The notes: generated by a model not told the origin, from the letters alone. Numbered from the stretch's first letter, positions 45,640 through 57,645 are shown. The stretch is DNA of 64,000 bases from Heterohyrax brucei (GCA_028571685.1 CM053140.1:21433501-21497500), one strand, 5' to 3'. Numbers and translations are program-made.

Positions 45640-47000
45640 CTGTGGATGCTTCCGTGTAGCTGTACTGATGCAAGCTTTATCACCAGTATTCACATTTCAG
45701 CTGAGCTTCCAGACTAGAACAGACCAGGAAGAAAGACTTGCCAGTCTACTTGAGAACATTAGCCAGTGAAAACCTTATGAACAGCAGTGGTGCATTGTCT
45801 GAGAGAGTGCCTGACAGTGAACCCTCCTGTGTGAAAAGGACTTCAGTGAAGACCAGCAAAGAGCTGACTCCTCAAAGTAGCCAAGCCAAGTGCCGTAGAG
45901 TCGGATCTGACTCATGGCAACCTCAAAATACAGTCAACCGTATTGATGTGGATGGAGTCAATCTTTCAGGACCCTCATTAACTCATGTGGCATGACTCAA
46001 AATGAGAAAAAAAGGCTGTAAATGTCCATTAATAATCAGAACCTGACATGCATCAAGTATGAATGTAGGAAAAGTGGAAACTGTCAAAAATGTAATGCAA
46101 TGCATCCAAATCAGTATCTTCAGCATTAGTGAGTGGAAATGCTCTGCTGTCGGCTCTTTATTTACTGAATATCCAGATGGCCCATTATGCCAGGAATGGC
46201 AACTTGAAGAGGAAATGGGGTTGCATTCCTCATCTAAAAGAACATTTCAAGATGTATCCTGAAGTACAGTGCTGTCAGTGATAGGATAATACCCAGAAGC
46301 CTACCAGGAAAACTGATCAAATGACTGCTATTCAAATATCTGTACCAACCAGTAAGGTCAAAGAGGAAGAAATCGAGGAGTTTTTACTACGTTCTAAAGT
46401 TCGGCATTTGTCAAACATGCAACCAGAAGGCATTGACAATCACTGGTTATTGGAATGCGAAAATTGGGAACAATGAAGGAAGAGTGGCGGCTGGAAAATA
46501 GGGCCTTGGTAATAGAAATGATGCCCGAGATTGCATGACAGTATTTTCTAAGATGAGTGACTGCCTCCTTGCAAATACCTTTTTTCCCCTGACATGAATG
46601 GTGACTATACGCAGGAACCTCACCAGATGGAAGATGCAGGAATCAAATGGACTGCATTTGGGGAAGGAGACAATGGAAAAGCCCAGTCCTAGCTAGTTCA
46701 AGGCCAGGGACTGACTGGGAAACAGGCCTTAATGGCTCCTATGTAGGTTTCCTGCTGAAAGTTAGAGTAAGTTCCTGAGAGCCAAAAGACATACTTGAGT
46801 ATACACCACCTGAGTATAGAGACCACTGGAAAAACAGATGTGAGGCACTGATCAGTAATGACCGAAGACTACACAAGCTGTGGGGTGACATCCAAGAAGT
46901 TATACCTCAAGAAAGCAAGAGGTCACTGAAAGACAGGAGAGAAAGAAAAGGGCCAAATGGATGTTAGAAGGGACTCTGACACTTGCTCTTGAATATTGAC
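45640..47000 (+). mobile_element. RTE/BovB LINE 5' half (endonuclease region)
   Basis: Plus-strand 5' part: TTCAGCTGAGCTTCCAGACT, GCCAGTGAAAACCTTATGAA, then the start of the endonuclease domain near 46020-46640 (TCCATTAATAATCAGAACC; TTGGAATGCGAAAATTGGGA; ATGGTGACTATACGCAGGAA). Frames are broken throughout. Confidence 0.8.
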
Positions 47001-47869
47001 TAGCCAAAACAAAAGGAAGAAAAGAGGAAGTAAAAAACAAATATGGAAATAAAGCAAAGTTCTATGCAGTTCATTCCATATACACACCCACCAAGAGACA
47101 CATTTTTCTTTCTGAAAAAATGCATCAAGGATTCTCGGAAAAAAGAATGGGAAAACAAAAGAAGCATTCTTGAGACTAAAGAGACAGAAAACCACAGAGA
47201 ATGATCCCCAGGCTGGATTGGTCGGTTTCTTGCAGTGACTTCATAAGGAGCAAACTGTTGGCAACTCCAAGCCCCTGTATGTGTTCCAGGCAACCTAGGT
47301 CTGGGGTCCGTCTAGCACAGGCAGGTGTTTCACGGACCTGAGAGACTGTGACCACACTTACCTTGTTTTTCACTTTTAGTGTTTATTGATTTGCTCATTT
47401 TTCCATTGCATTTTATCTTCTTTGCTTAATGTCTCATTAAGTTTTGGTCATTATTTGTTCAGTTATTTCTCTCCTTATTTAGTTATTCACTTAGTTTTTA
47501 CTTATTTAGTTGTTTGTTTATTGACTCCATTTATTTACAATATGGAGACAGGAGGTGTGGTGAATAATCAGGAGCATTTATCACAGACGGAGAAACAAGA
47601 GAGACGGGAGCTCAGTCCCCAAACCATCTCCAACTTTTCCAGTCCGACCGCATGTTCTTACTGGGTGTCTAAGGGAGGACAGAGGTGAGTGACTGCATGC
47701 CGACATTCAGGCTTGGGGGACAGCAACTGTGGAAGAATGCATGGAACTCGTGATGGGGGATGGGGTGGTCAGCTGGAGCCCCGTGGGCGTATCTGGGATT
47801 CTCCCAGACCCTGCTCCCACCCTGACCCCACCCCCATGACTGTTACCTCCACAGAGGTGCCTGTCTGTT

Positions 47870-47976
47870 AGGTGAGCCGGAGAGAACCTGCGACAAACCG
47901 GCTGCAGAGATTTTATCCTATTTTATTGGACCAGTGCCTGGTGTGTCGCTTCCCTTCCTCAAGGCTTCAGTGCGTG
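47870..47976 (+). promoter_or_regulatory. Candidate leader exon/promoter-proximal flank of K4
   Basis: Shared with the flank of K3 (21940-22047) and ending at GTAAGT (47977). Conservation between the two copies outside the coding region suggests an ancestral regulatory or leader role. No TATA or initiator motif could be fixed. Confidence 0.3.
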
Positions 47977-48883
47977 GTAAGTCAATCTGGAATTTCCCTG
48001 GGGCCAGGTAGTGCCGGGAAGCAAAGGCTTTGTGAAAAGCAGACACGTAGAAAAACGGAGGTCTCACCTGCTTTCATCCCCTACCTCTTCATTTCCTCAG
48101 CAAATTGTGCCGATTTTGTCTTTTTCACCTTTAGCTTTTCTTGATGTCTTGGTTCTCTTTAGTGACAACTTTCTCTCATTTTCTGTCATTTCTTTGCTCT
48201 TTTTCAGTTTATCTGGTTTTCCCTTTATTTCCTCAGTGCCTCATTTTTGTTTACTCTGTACTTCTGTTTGCTTATGAATCCTTTTCCTATTATGGTATTT
48301 CCTCATTCTGTATCTTTTCTTTCTCTTTCACATTTTCTCTTTCTTTTGTTTATATAATTGATCTTCTTGGTGATTAAACTTGAAATCGTACTTTTCCATT
48401 CTCTGCTTTTGCTTTTCTCATTTCCACTAATTCCCTGTCTCTTCTCTGTATCCTTTTCCTTACACTTTAGTTTCTTTTTACCATTCTTTTCTCATTTCCC
48501 CATTGTTTATTGTATTTTATCTTTTGAATACCTTTTCAAATTTCCCGTTTTATTTATTTTAGTTAATTTTCTCATTTGAATTTCCTCATGTCTTTCATCT
48601 CATACCCCTTCAAACTTATAGTTTATTATTTTCCTGATTACTGAATTTTCTTTTTATTCTTTTCCCTTATCTCTATTCTGGTTAGTTTCATTTCACGGAA
48701 TTGATCTTCCTGTTCTTTTCTTACCTCTCTCAAGTTTTTGAAGTTGTAATGTCTTTTTTTCTCATTTTTAAATTATACTTGCTCTTTTTTTCATATTTTG
48801 TGAAATTTTTAGTTATTACATTTCCCACTACTTTTACTTATTTATTTCTTTTCTCACTTTTTCCATCTTAACCCTAACACAAG
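47977..48883 (+). other. Putative 5'UTR intron of K4, pyrimidine-rich
   Basis: Begins GTAAGT and ends CTTAACCCTAACACAAG, with a branch-point-like CTTAAC. From 48060 on it is a long T-rich, C-interspersed tract. The length (907 bp) is close to the 978 bp between the matching sites of K3. Kinase leader and ATG (48931) follow within 50 bases. K1b keeps the acceptor end (11685) but lost the rest, being joined directly to K1a. Confidence 0.4.
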
Positions 48884-48930
48884 GGCACCTCTCATCCAAA
48901 AGCCCAAAAGGCCCCGAAGCCACACTCAAC

Positions 48931-49785
48931 ATGCTGCAGAACCACTCAGCTGTTTCTGCTGAGGAGGAGATGTATGTGGGACACTACCACCTCTTCAGAA
49001 CCATTGGCAGGGGGACATTTTCCAGAACAATGTTAGCCCAGCATACCGTCACCGGCCAAGAGGTAACCATTAAAATGCTGAGCAAGACCCAAAAGGCATC
49101 CAACTTCTACCAAGAGGTGAAAATATTGAAGGATCTCCATCATCCTTATATTGTAAGGATGCTTCACATTATAGAGACTCAGTACCTTCTCGGCATGGTC
49201 TTGGAGTACGTGAGTGCAGGGCACTTGGGGAATTATATAAGAGCTCACGGCTTCCTGAGTGAAAAGGAGGCCCAAAAAACTTTCAGACAATTAGTCCGGG
49301 CTGTACACTTTTGCCATAATGAACGTTTCGTGCATAGAAACATAAAACCACAAAACGTGCTGTTAGATGACAGGAAGAACATCAAACTAGCCAACTTTGG
49401 GTTTGCAACGGAATTCACCCAGGGGAATAAGCTGAACACATTCTGTGGCACTTTGCCTTATTCTGCCCCAGAAATGGTGCTACGAAATCCGTACGATGGA
49501 CCCCCCGTGGACATGTGGAGCCTGGGAGTCACCCTGTACGTCATGCTAAGTGGATCTCTGCCGTTTGATGGTGACACCTTCAGTGAGATACGAAATCAGA
49601 TCCTGGCCACAGAATACATTATTCCTGGCCACATGCCTACGCAGTGCACACACATGCTGAGCACAATACTTACTTATGACCCAATAGAGAGAGCCACATC
49701 AGAGGCCATCCTAGACCATCCATGGATGATGACAGTTGACAATGAGAACCAAAATGTGTCTGTGCAGCCACCCTCAGACCATTAA
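48931..49785 (+). CDS. K4: MARK/SMOK-like Ser/Thr pseudokinase, open frame
   Basis: A 284-codon intronless open frame with one complete protein kinase domain (residues about 19-266). Seen: G-loop GRGTFS (26-31), beta-3 Lys48 in VTIK, helix C Glu62, APE (179-181), F-helix Asp194 in DMWS and Arg254. The catalytic-loop HRD is HRN (Asn137) and the metal-binding DFG is NFG (Asn155). Both catalytic Asp are therefore gone and phosphotransfer is unlikely. The activation loop LNTFCGTLPYSAPE follows the MARK pattern including the LKB1-site Thr170. Family knowledge: MARKs regulate microtubules and polarity, and SMOKs are testis kinases linked to sperm motility. The frame ends TAA just before a UBA in the same frame. 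It may make a kinase-only scaffold protein or be a young pseudogene; the long open frame favours the former only weakly. Confidence 0.8.
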   Translation: MLQNHSAVSAEEEMYVGHYHLFRTIGRGTFSRTMLAQHTVTGQEVTIKMLSKTQKASNFYQEVKILKDLHHPYIVRMLHIIETQYLLGMVLEYVSAGHLGNYIRAHGFLSEKEAQKTFRQLVRAVHFCHNERFVHRNIKPQNVLLDDRKNIKLANFGFATEFTQGNKLNTFCGTLPYSAPEMVLRNPYDGPPVDMWSLGVTLYVMLSGSLPFDGDTFSEIRNQILATEYIIPGHMPTQCTHMLSTILTYDPIERATSEAILDHPWMMTVDNENQNVSVQPPSDH

Positions 49786-50178
49786 GACTGACAACGCATT
49801 CAGGCCATGGGGAACATGGGTTACAGGCAGGAAGAGATTCGTGACTCACTGTTCAATCCAAAAGATGATAACGGTATGGCCACCTCCCTGATGCTAGCTC
49901 AGAAGACATCTGAGACACAGACTCATGCCAATACCCTGAAACGCAATACTGCAGCACACTGCACTGACAGCCACACCCGTGTCTCCTCCCATGAGGTACG
50001 TCCCACCATCTGTGTGAAACCCAAACAGCTGAGTTACAGTGTACTTGCCATTCCCACCTACGATTACCACTACCACAGCCCACTGAAGACTCCAGCTTGT
50101 AGAAGGAAGGGGGCCTCTATGGTGTTTGCTTCTCCCTCAGTTCCCCTTGCAAAGTTCTTCCACAACAACCCAGGATAG
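49786..50178 (+). pseudogene. K4 UBA domain and linker, cut off by stops
   Basis: In the same frame as the kinase, after TAA (49783) and TGA (49789). From 49807 it reads MGNMGYRQEEIRDSLF and KDDNGMATSLMLAQ, the UBA domain that follows the kinase domain in MARK proteins (pattern MGY-EEI-DSL-KY-EVMATYLLL). An open linker of about 85 residues follows. In K1b, K2 and K3 no TAA stands at the matching codon (GAG or GAA-type codons), so the stop is specific to K4. Translation would need readthrough or reinitiation at ATG 49807; neither is shown. Confidence 0.75.
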
Positions 50179-50608
50179 CCTGGGCAGAGCCAACCAGACG
50201 CTGAAATGGCATGCCAAGCTCAAAAGTAGTGCAGTGGAACAACCCAGCAGAGTCCCCACGTGCGTAACCGTGGCTGCCCATGGCTGCCTCCTCAGCTGAG
50301 ACCAGTAAGAAGGGTGGAGCCTGAGAGGAAATCCAGTTCCCACATAGAACGTCAGCACTTATTCTGTCAAAAACGAGCATGTGCGAGAAGTACCGACCAG
50401 AGTGTGACTCCAGCCTCTCCCTCTGTCAGAAGCCATGAGCCACAGGATGCCACTGGCCAGTTCTTTTAAGTTGATTACAAAATATCTTTGTTGTACCTGT
50501 ATGCAAACAGAACAGAAGCTGTGTGACATCCAAGTTGAAGATCAGAGGCTCAGACCTTGAGAGGCCAAGCCACAGTCTCTCAGGTATAAAAGGAGGAGGA
50601 AAATAAAC

Positions 50609-50869
50609 AGTTTCATGGAGCCCAGTGACATAATGCAGGAGATATGCCAAGTGGTAGACACGAATGACTGTGAGTGGGATCTCACAAGTACACACTGCTT
50701 TCTTTGCATGAATGGCCCACCAGGACAGTAGATCTTGGTCCAGTCGACAATGGAGGTGTGCAGACTGCCATGGCAGGCTCTGAAAGGGGTCCAAGTGAAG
50801 AGAAATTTAGGCATCTTGTTGGCCTTCAAGAAGATCACCTCCAAAATCACCAGAGATCTGGTACTGTAG
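50609..50869 (+). pseudogene. K4 KA1-like C-terminal domain remnant
   Basis: A frame shifted relative to the kinase reads SFMEPSDIMQEICQVVDTND, then FLCMNGPPGQ, one TAG (50729), then STMEVCRLPWQALKGVQVK and AFKKITSKITRDLVL before TAG (50867). This is the kinase-associated KA1 domain that ends MARK proteins (membrane/phospholipid binding and autoinhibition): ME-C-LP, KN-ASKI. Its preservation shows the locus descends from a full-length MARK-type transcript. Confidence 0.78.
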
Positions 50870-51544
50870 AAACGTGTCACCACCGGCCAGAGACAAAAGA
50901 GGAGTTCACATGTTTAACCTCCCTCATGATTCTGGAGACTGTGTTTTTCAAGGCCACAGAAGACCCTGAAATTCTCTCCACTTGAACTGCACTGAGATAC
51001 CACCAAGGCAGTAAACACACCCTGATGCCAATCAGGTGATTGTGGTTCTGAATGAACAGTGAGTCACAAATCTCTATGTGTCTATAAACCATGCTCCCCA
51101 TGGCCTCAAGGCACTGTGGGTCCTCACCAAGTTCTCTTGGCCTGAATGCCATCTGTACACAGCAACAACTCTGTCTATGCAAGATCCTACTTACAACCAT
51201 TGGCATCCCACAGAGGGCAGATCTGCATCATCTCATCAGGCTCCATGGAGCTGGTCCTTCATGTCGGCTTCCATGAGTGTGACGTTTGAGATCTGATTAT
51301 CTCCACCACATCTTGCTCTCAAGTTCGTTAAGGTCCCTTCAAGCACAGGTGAGGCAAAGATTCATCAAAAACAGACACTGCCAACTTGATCGGTTGGGGG
51401 TAAGAGGTCTGGATGTTTCTGCCTTGGGAAGCCATTTGATTTCCATCAGGGTCCTCAAGCTCCCTCTAAAATCCAGTGAAAGTAGTCAATAAACAATGAA
51501 CAAAGTTCACTGAACAGTGAACCAGGAACTGCACAGTTCAACTC

Positions 51545-51840
51545 CACAAAGACACACCTTGAAAGAAAGGCTTGCAGTCTCATTCTCATGTATCTGGCAT
51601 TTGAAGAAAATTAGAAAAAGTCGATGAAACATAAAGGACGTGTTGAGTATACCCCACCTGAATTCAGAGGCTGTCTCAAGAAGAGGTTTACAGCATGGCA
51701 AACGAGTCACCAAAGACAAAACAAATTGTGGGAGGCCATACAACAGGAAGATGACATTTTAAAAGGCAGGAAAGAAAGGAAAGACAAAAAGGAATGACAT
51801 GGAAGCTTGCTCTTCAACATCCAGTGAGTAAAGCAAAAAG
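51545..51840 (+). mobile_element. RTE/BovB LINE fragment
   Basis: Plus-strand internal region: GAGTATACCCCACCTGAATT, GGAGGCCATACAACAGGAAG, GGCAGGAAAGAAAGGAAAGAC. Confidence 0.6.
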
Positions 51841-51864
51841 AACTGATGAGGGAAAAGCTCACCG

Positions 51865-51975
51865 TTAAGAAAACAGTTGGAATTCAGCAGCTGCTGCTTG
51901 GAAACTGTATGGAGCAGTCTTATTCTGTCCCATACAGTCACCAGGAGTCAGAATTGACTGGACGGTGTAAGTTTG
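51865..51975 (+). repeat. Afrotherian SINE fragment
   Basis: AGCTGCTGCTTGGAAACTGT to GTCAGAATTGACTGGACGG. Confidence 0.6.
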
Positions 51976-53330
51976 CTTGGTATTCGGGGGGATGCATAGG
52001 CCCCAAGGTGAACCCTACCCATGTTTTGTACTTGTTTTGCAGAACTGCTGAGAAAATGGGAGGTTTGCACTTAAAGAAGAACTCAGAGGGAAAAAGTGGC
52101 TGACTTGCTTTTGAAATTTCCAAGCAGTAGTTTGCTGTTGGAAGCCTTCCAGCAGGAAAAGTCAGAGCCCATTGCAAGACAGCCCCTTGCAGGACTGGGA
52201 GTTATAGGGAGCCAGTGAACAGACAGCTTGGTCAGCTCCCTTAAGCTGATTGTCCAGGTTGAGTCAATGAGTGCAAGTGGGGGAAGAGCAGGAACCAAGT
52301 GACAGTCTAAGTTTGGGCAAGTTCTATTGGCACCGTGGGTCCTAGCCTGCAGGGCCAGGGATAAGAGGGAGAAGCAGGGTGGCTACTGAGAAGGAAGGCA
52401 ACTGTGTGTGACTTAGCCCAAGAGGACTGGGGATGAGAGTGTGGGAAGGAGCTGTCCGAAGTGCCTGCCAGTAAGTGTGAACTCGAGAGCCTGGGTCTGC
52501 TACCCCTTGTCAGTTAGATTGGAAGGGCAGGGATGAGCCGACTAAAACCCACCCAAAGGAAGAGAAAGGTGTCTGAAAGAGCTGAGAAAGCTGGTGTAGA
52601 CTGCTACAAGCTGATGGCGCCCTGCGGACTGGATTTGAAACCCCAACCAACGTTTTTTCTTTGCCTTTATCTTGCTAACCTGAAACTTCTGTCTGAGCCA
52701 TGTTTTTCAGGAAATCACAGCAGATGGTGGCTCCATCCACAACACGTGCCCAACCTACAACCTCTCAGCATGCCCAGATTCAGAGCCTGGCCTACACTGA
52801 CACAGGACCAATTTATCACCAGAAAGGAAGTGCTTCCCAGCCAGTCCTTTCACCAGAGACTATCCCAGAAGCCATGACAGAAGAGGATGCCACTTCTGCA
52901 CCTCCACATGTGGACATGCAGCAGGGGAGCTAAGGGCAGAGAACTCTACTACCAAACCTGACCCCTGGACACCACTGGAAATAAAAAGCTTTTGAGCCCC
53001 GTGGGACAGTGAACACATGGTGTTAAGGCTGCTAGACTCGTGTTACTCCTTATCTACACAGACAATAAACTTGAAACTTTCTGTTACCCTTGCAATTCGT
53101 GTCCCTCTTATTTCAGTCAGCTAATAAGACAGGACAAGAACCCAAACACAGTTCTGTTAGAGAGACAGATGTTCAGCATTCTAACCAGATCACATTCTTC
53201 AAGACCAGAGAACATGCTCATCACCTCAGTACTGATTTGACAGGGACGGCCAATTTGAACACTGGCTATCGCAGTCAAGGGAAGAGAAAGTCACCAGGAG
53301 GCTGGCTGACAGGCTTTCATGAATGTGCCT
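51976..53330. other. No gene recognised; one candidate terminal exon
   Basis: Within it, 52714-52933 follows an acceptor-like CATGTTTTTCAG and stays open through YTDTGPIYHQK and a Pro/Ser/Thr-rich tail to TAA, followed at about 52980 by AATAAAAAGC and at 53065 by AATAAAC. That is the shape of a last exon of a short tailed protein or of an LTR. No family was recognised. Confidence 0.25.
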
Positions 53331-54080
53331 ACATTAAATGAAGGAGACAAGGGTGGGTGCCCAGTAAAGAAATTCTTCCTCCCTGATGAGGCTGGAAAAC
53401 TGAGTGTTACTGGACAGAACTCCAGGTTCTCTGTATCTGCCCCAAATAGCCAATCTCTGAGACACGTTATAGGGTGGATGATGAAAGTTTATTACCATGT
53501 CCTGTCGGACACAGGGAGCAGGAAAATACTTGTCCACCAAGGTCCTGCTCAAATTTTGTCAGGCAAGGTAGAAGTATTTAAAGGGAGAGGGGGTTCCATG
53601 CAAAATGTAAATAGAGGTACTGGGGCTGGTGCCAGGGAAACAATCAGTTGAAAAGGGGTATCCGATGGTGGGGCTCAGAGGTCCTTTGAAGATACATATC
53701 AGGAATAGGAATCCGGAAGGCTTTCGTCAGAGGTCCCAGCTGTGGCCTGGGTCTTTCGCTGGCTCCTCCGTCTGTTTTCATGTGGCTAAAAAGCTCTGAA
53801 AAACTACAGGCATTATTTCCACAGCTCCTGTCAGCGACTTCCTGCCAGGGCCAGGAATTTTTAAGACAGGAGAAATAACAAGCTAAGCTTACAGAGAAAA
53901 TTTAATCTTTGCTGCCTATCTCAACTTCCTTTTTTAAAATCGGGGTGTCTAAACCTTATCTCCTATTTCAAGAGGATGGGGGAAGAGATTGATAGAATTT
54001 CTTGATTCATTTCAGAGTGTTATCAGGGTTTTCTGAAGACCCTCAAGGATCCTTATCAACCTGCAAAAAAGAATCATCTA
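53330..54080 (-). mobile_element. Possible LTR-derived sequence
   Basis: AAAGTTTATTACCATGTCCTG (antisense poly(A)-signal-like) and TTTTAAGACAGGAGAAATAAC have LTR-like character, but no terminal TG...CA pair could be matched. Tentative. Confidence 0.25.
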
Positions 54081-57000
54081 GGCAGACGTGGCAGGCCCAT
54101 ATGGCTTGATGGGAAACAGTGTACAGCTGCGCTGGGCAGTGGCACAGTGTACAGGACTCCTGTCGCTGCACCACCGATGGAGCAGGGGCTGCATTTTTGT
54201 AGTCTGTCTCCACCAGGGTACAGCTGGGGACAACAACTCAGTGATGGGATCTGACATCTTGCCTTCTTTGTCAGGAGGCTGCTTGTCCTTTGTTTCAGTG
54301 CTCACGCAGACTTCAAAATGGTTCTTCCCAAAGGGGCCTCCGGGCCTGGCAACAGGACTTAGTATGCGGTGTCCCATGGGAGCAGTTTCTTGCTCCCTTG
54401 GTTTGGTTCCCTGATGCTGATTCTAGTTCTCTTGTGCCCCCACTGGAAGGACATCTAGTGGTCACTTCTACTGCATCTATGCGTGCCTCTAACTTGTGTT
54501 GAAACAGCTTCTCTGAAGAAGTAACTTGAGAGATAATGAAGCAACTCGTCCCTGTGAGTGGGCAGTGAATGAGTTGCTTATCGCTCCAGAATGTCCCAGG
54601 GTGTGGTTAGGCCGGCCCTGTCTCAGTCTTCCCTAGGAGATTCCATATTCGTAATTCTTGAAGGAAATACCATGGAGGTCTCTTCTGTTTCTGCTTCATG
54701 CAGAACAGGGATGCAGGCCTACCCATCACGGTAGAAATCCCTTGCTGACTGTGCCAGGGATCTCTGCGGGCCAGGATGGTCACGAGCAGACATTCCTTAG
54801 AACCCAGGCATCATCATTCCCTTTACTAGGAAGAGTTCTAACCTGAAAGAAACTAACTAAACAAGGAGTTTAAAGACACAAGGCCTGAAAACAGACAGAG
54901 TAAAATCCAAGTAATTGATGAGAGATGTACCAGTGAACAAAAGTTGGGGACATTTAGCTGTTAGGAATTTCTTTCTGACTCATCAGTTCAGGTTTTAGTA
55001 ATGACAGTCAGGAGGGTCTTCAGTGCTACAGATTTTCTATTTCATAAATGTTAATACAAAATGTGAAGAGTAGCAAGTCTTCCACGATTCCATTTGAATG
55101 GCTCCTGTGAAAGCTTGCCTAAAAGACAGCCTTGAAGATTTCTTTGCCATTGTCTTTACACCTCAGCACTCCTTGGATGTCTCCTTGTGAGTCTACCTCC
55201 AGCTGGGTCACACCCTGACTGCTCCGGAACAAGGAAAAGTGACCCATCAATCATTAACACTTGGACTTACTGGACATCCTAGGTGGGGGCCATTGCAGGC
55301 TCCTTCAACTCCTGGTGCTGGTTTTTCACAGGATAACAACATTTGGTTCCTCACCAGGTTATTAAGCAAGAGACAGCAATCTTCTCATGAGTCTCATTGC
55401 CGTAGTGAGCAGTCTCAAAGTACCACAACATTTTACGCCAAGGCCTTCTTTCAACGTTTAGGTGTGTAAAACCAGGGAGGATGAGTTTTATGATGTCTTA
55501 ATACAATCAGAATGCAGACTAAGAATATAACTATTCCTTGCAGTAGTCATCTATTTCATGGACATAATTTTTGATGGTAACTAACTAAACATCTGGCGTT
55601 GGGAATGTTGTTACAATAATGTGAAAAAATAGCTCAATGTCTACTTTTAATGGGCAGATGACAATCCTGGGATGACAAGAAAACTGAGGCTTTTTGGTAA
55701 TCTCATGTCAGCTTGGCTTATGAGGTCAGTGAGCACTGTTTCTAGCTTCCATCCCATGAGGACCTCAGTTTGTTGTCTTATACTCATTTGTTGTCTTATA
55801 CTCACTGATGGCCTTCTCAAAGAGTTTGTCAGTTCAACTATACCATAAGTAGGAATAAAAGCTCTTGGAAATGATTAATGCTAGCCTGTGTGGCAGACCA
55901 TGACACCTCTTCTGACTCAACATTACCTTTGCCAAATTTACCAGCATCATTCCTATGAATAGCTAATGGTCATCTTAAAGTTCCCGAAGCACATCGTAAA
56001 CATATTCACAAGCAATCTGAAGAAGAGCAATTTGATAAATTCACTCAGTTAGAAAGGAATCTAAATTAGTACAGTTGGATTTAACACACGCACACATGAA
56101 TCTATAATCAGCACACCAAGTGTGTTTAGAGAAAACTGAAGTTACAGAAACACTTGTGACAAGTTTTCAGTACAGAATGAATGATTATCAAGGTAACAGC
56201 ACAGACCTCCCCTGCTGGAAGGCTTCAAATACTCCCTTTAAAATATGCTATCTGTCCCTTTGAGGACACGCTGCCTCTCCTTGGTTTGCCTCCTAACAGT
56301 CATGGGTCACTGTCTCAGAAGCAGAAATGGAAAATAAGATGCAATGGAGTCTGAGCCATGGGGTATTCAGGAATCAGTTTTGTTTTTTCCCAAGCTTACC
56401 GTTCCAAAGGATAGAAAAAGGCTGTAGCCTCTCTGGGTTACCCCAATCTTCACGAAAGCCAGAAATCAAGATTCCAGAAAAACTATGTCTACCTTTTTCA
56501 TGGTGTCCTCTTTTGGATCAAGCTCTCACCATACAATCTTGGATCCAAAAAGTTTAAGCAATGGTCATTGAACGCCATGTGTTTTCAAAGATATTAGGTA
56601 ACTTACAGTGAAGAAGGAAGCCTAACAGAAACACTAACTATACCATTAGGCCAGCAGTCTGAAATAACTAATGAACCTATGACCCTAAGGTCCTTGAATG
56701 AGGAAACAAATCTCAGGAGGGGTTTGTTTCTGCTGAAGCACTATCAGTACCTGTTTCTCATTACCTCCGTAACAACTGTATTCTGTAAAACCTCAGATTT
56801 CATAGTAATACAAATACAGCAACATTTATGTACTGAGGCACAAAGGGCTCCTTTGTAGAGCAGGAAATGTAATGTTATTCTGCTTTGTAAAATCACAGCT
56901 CAAACTTCAGTCATTTTTCTGATTACAATATTTAGAAAAAACTTTGCTGTATTTCACAACAGGAATTCTTGATTTGAGAATTAAAATACCTAAACCCATT

Positions 57001-57090
57001 AGTTAAATAACTTAGGAAAAGGGAAAATGGTTTCTTATAGCTAGAAAGTAGGACCTTAAAACATCAACAATATTCCCATATAAAACCCAA
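54080..57090. other. Non-coding DNA with duplication block G, copy 2
   Basis: 54130-54750 repeats 27930-28650 (GCAGACTTCAAAATGG; TTCTTGCTCCCTTGG; AAGCAACTCGTCC). The remaining 2.3 kb is A+T-rich and shows no gene or repeat that could be named. Confidence 0.5.
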
Positions 57091-57487
57091 GTGGGTTTCT
57101 CTGTGGCACGGAAAGCAAAAGTATATAAAGCTAAATTATGACAAATGTCTATTAACTCAATTTAATAACAGCAATTTACCTAAAAGTTTTGGACATTATG
57201 TTAAGCCTGTAATTGAAACAGTTTATGTCAAGAGTCCCAAGTTTTCATTCAACTTGTACTATGTCTCACAGTTTGACCAGTCTAATTTTAACCCATAAAG
57301 GTTCTATCAACTGGCTTTGGAAACCACAAAGTCTCTCTGGTCAGCTGACTAATTCTCCTCCTGAGGGTGACACATCTTTACAGGACATTTCAGACGTGTC
57401 TCAAGGTTCCTCTAACAAAACAAGACAAAATTTCTTTACACTTATTTCACAATTTGGATTCACTCAGCTTCAGATACTTATAATCCA

Positions 57488-57645
57488 TTGCGATCCAATC
57501 AATTCTAACTCATAGCAACCCTAAAGGACAGAGTCGAACTGTTCCATAGAGTTTCGAAGGAGCACCTGGTGGATTACAACTGCCCACCTCCTGTTTAGCA
57601 GATGTAGCACTTAACCACCATGCCACTAGGGTTTCCTCGGATCAT
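57488..57645 (-). repeat. Afrotherian SINE
   Basis: CAATTCTAACTCATAGCAAC, GGAGCACCTGGTGGATTAC, ACCACCATGCCACTAGGG. Confidence 0.88.

Noticed and set aside
47386-48579. Similar hydrophobic open frames upstream of K4
   Set aside because: Same T-rich composition effect; the stretch reads better as an intron-like polypyrimidine tract.
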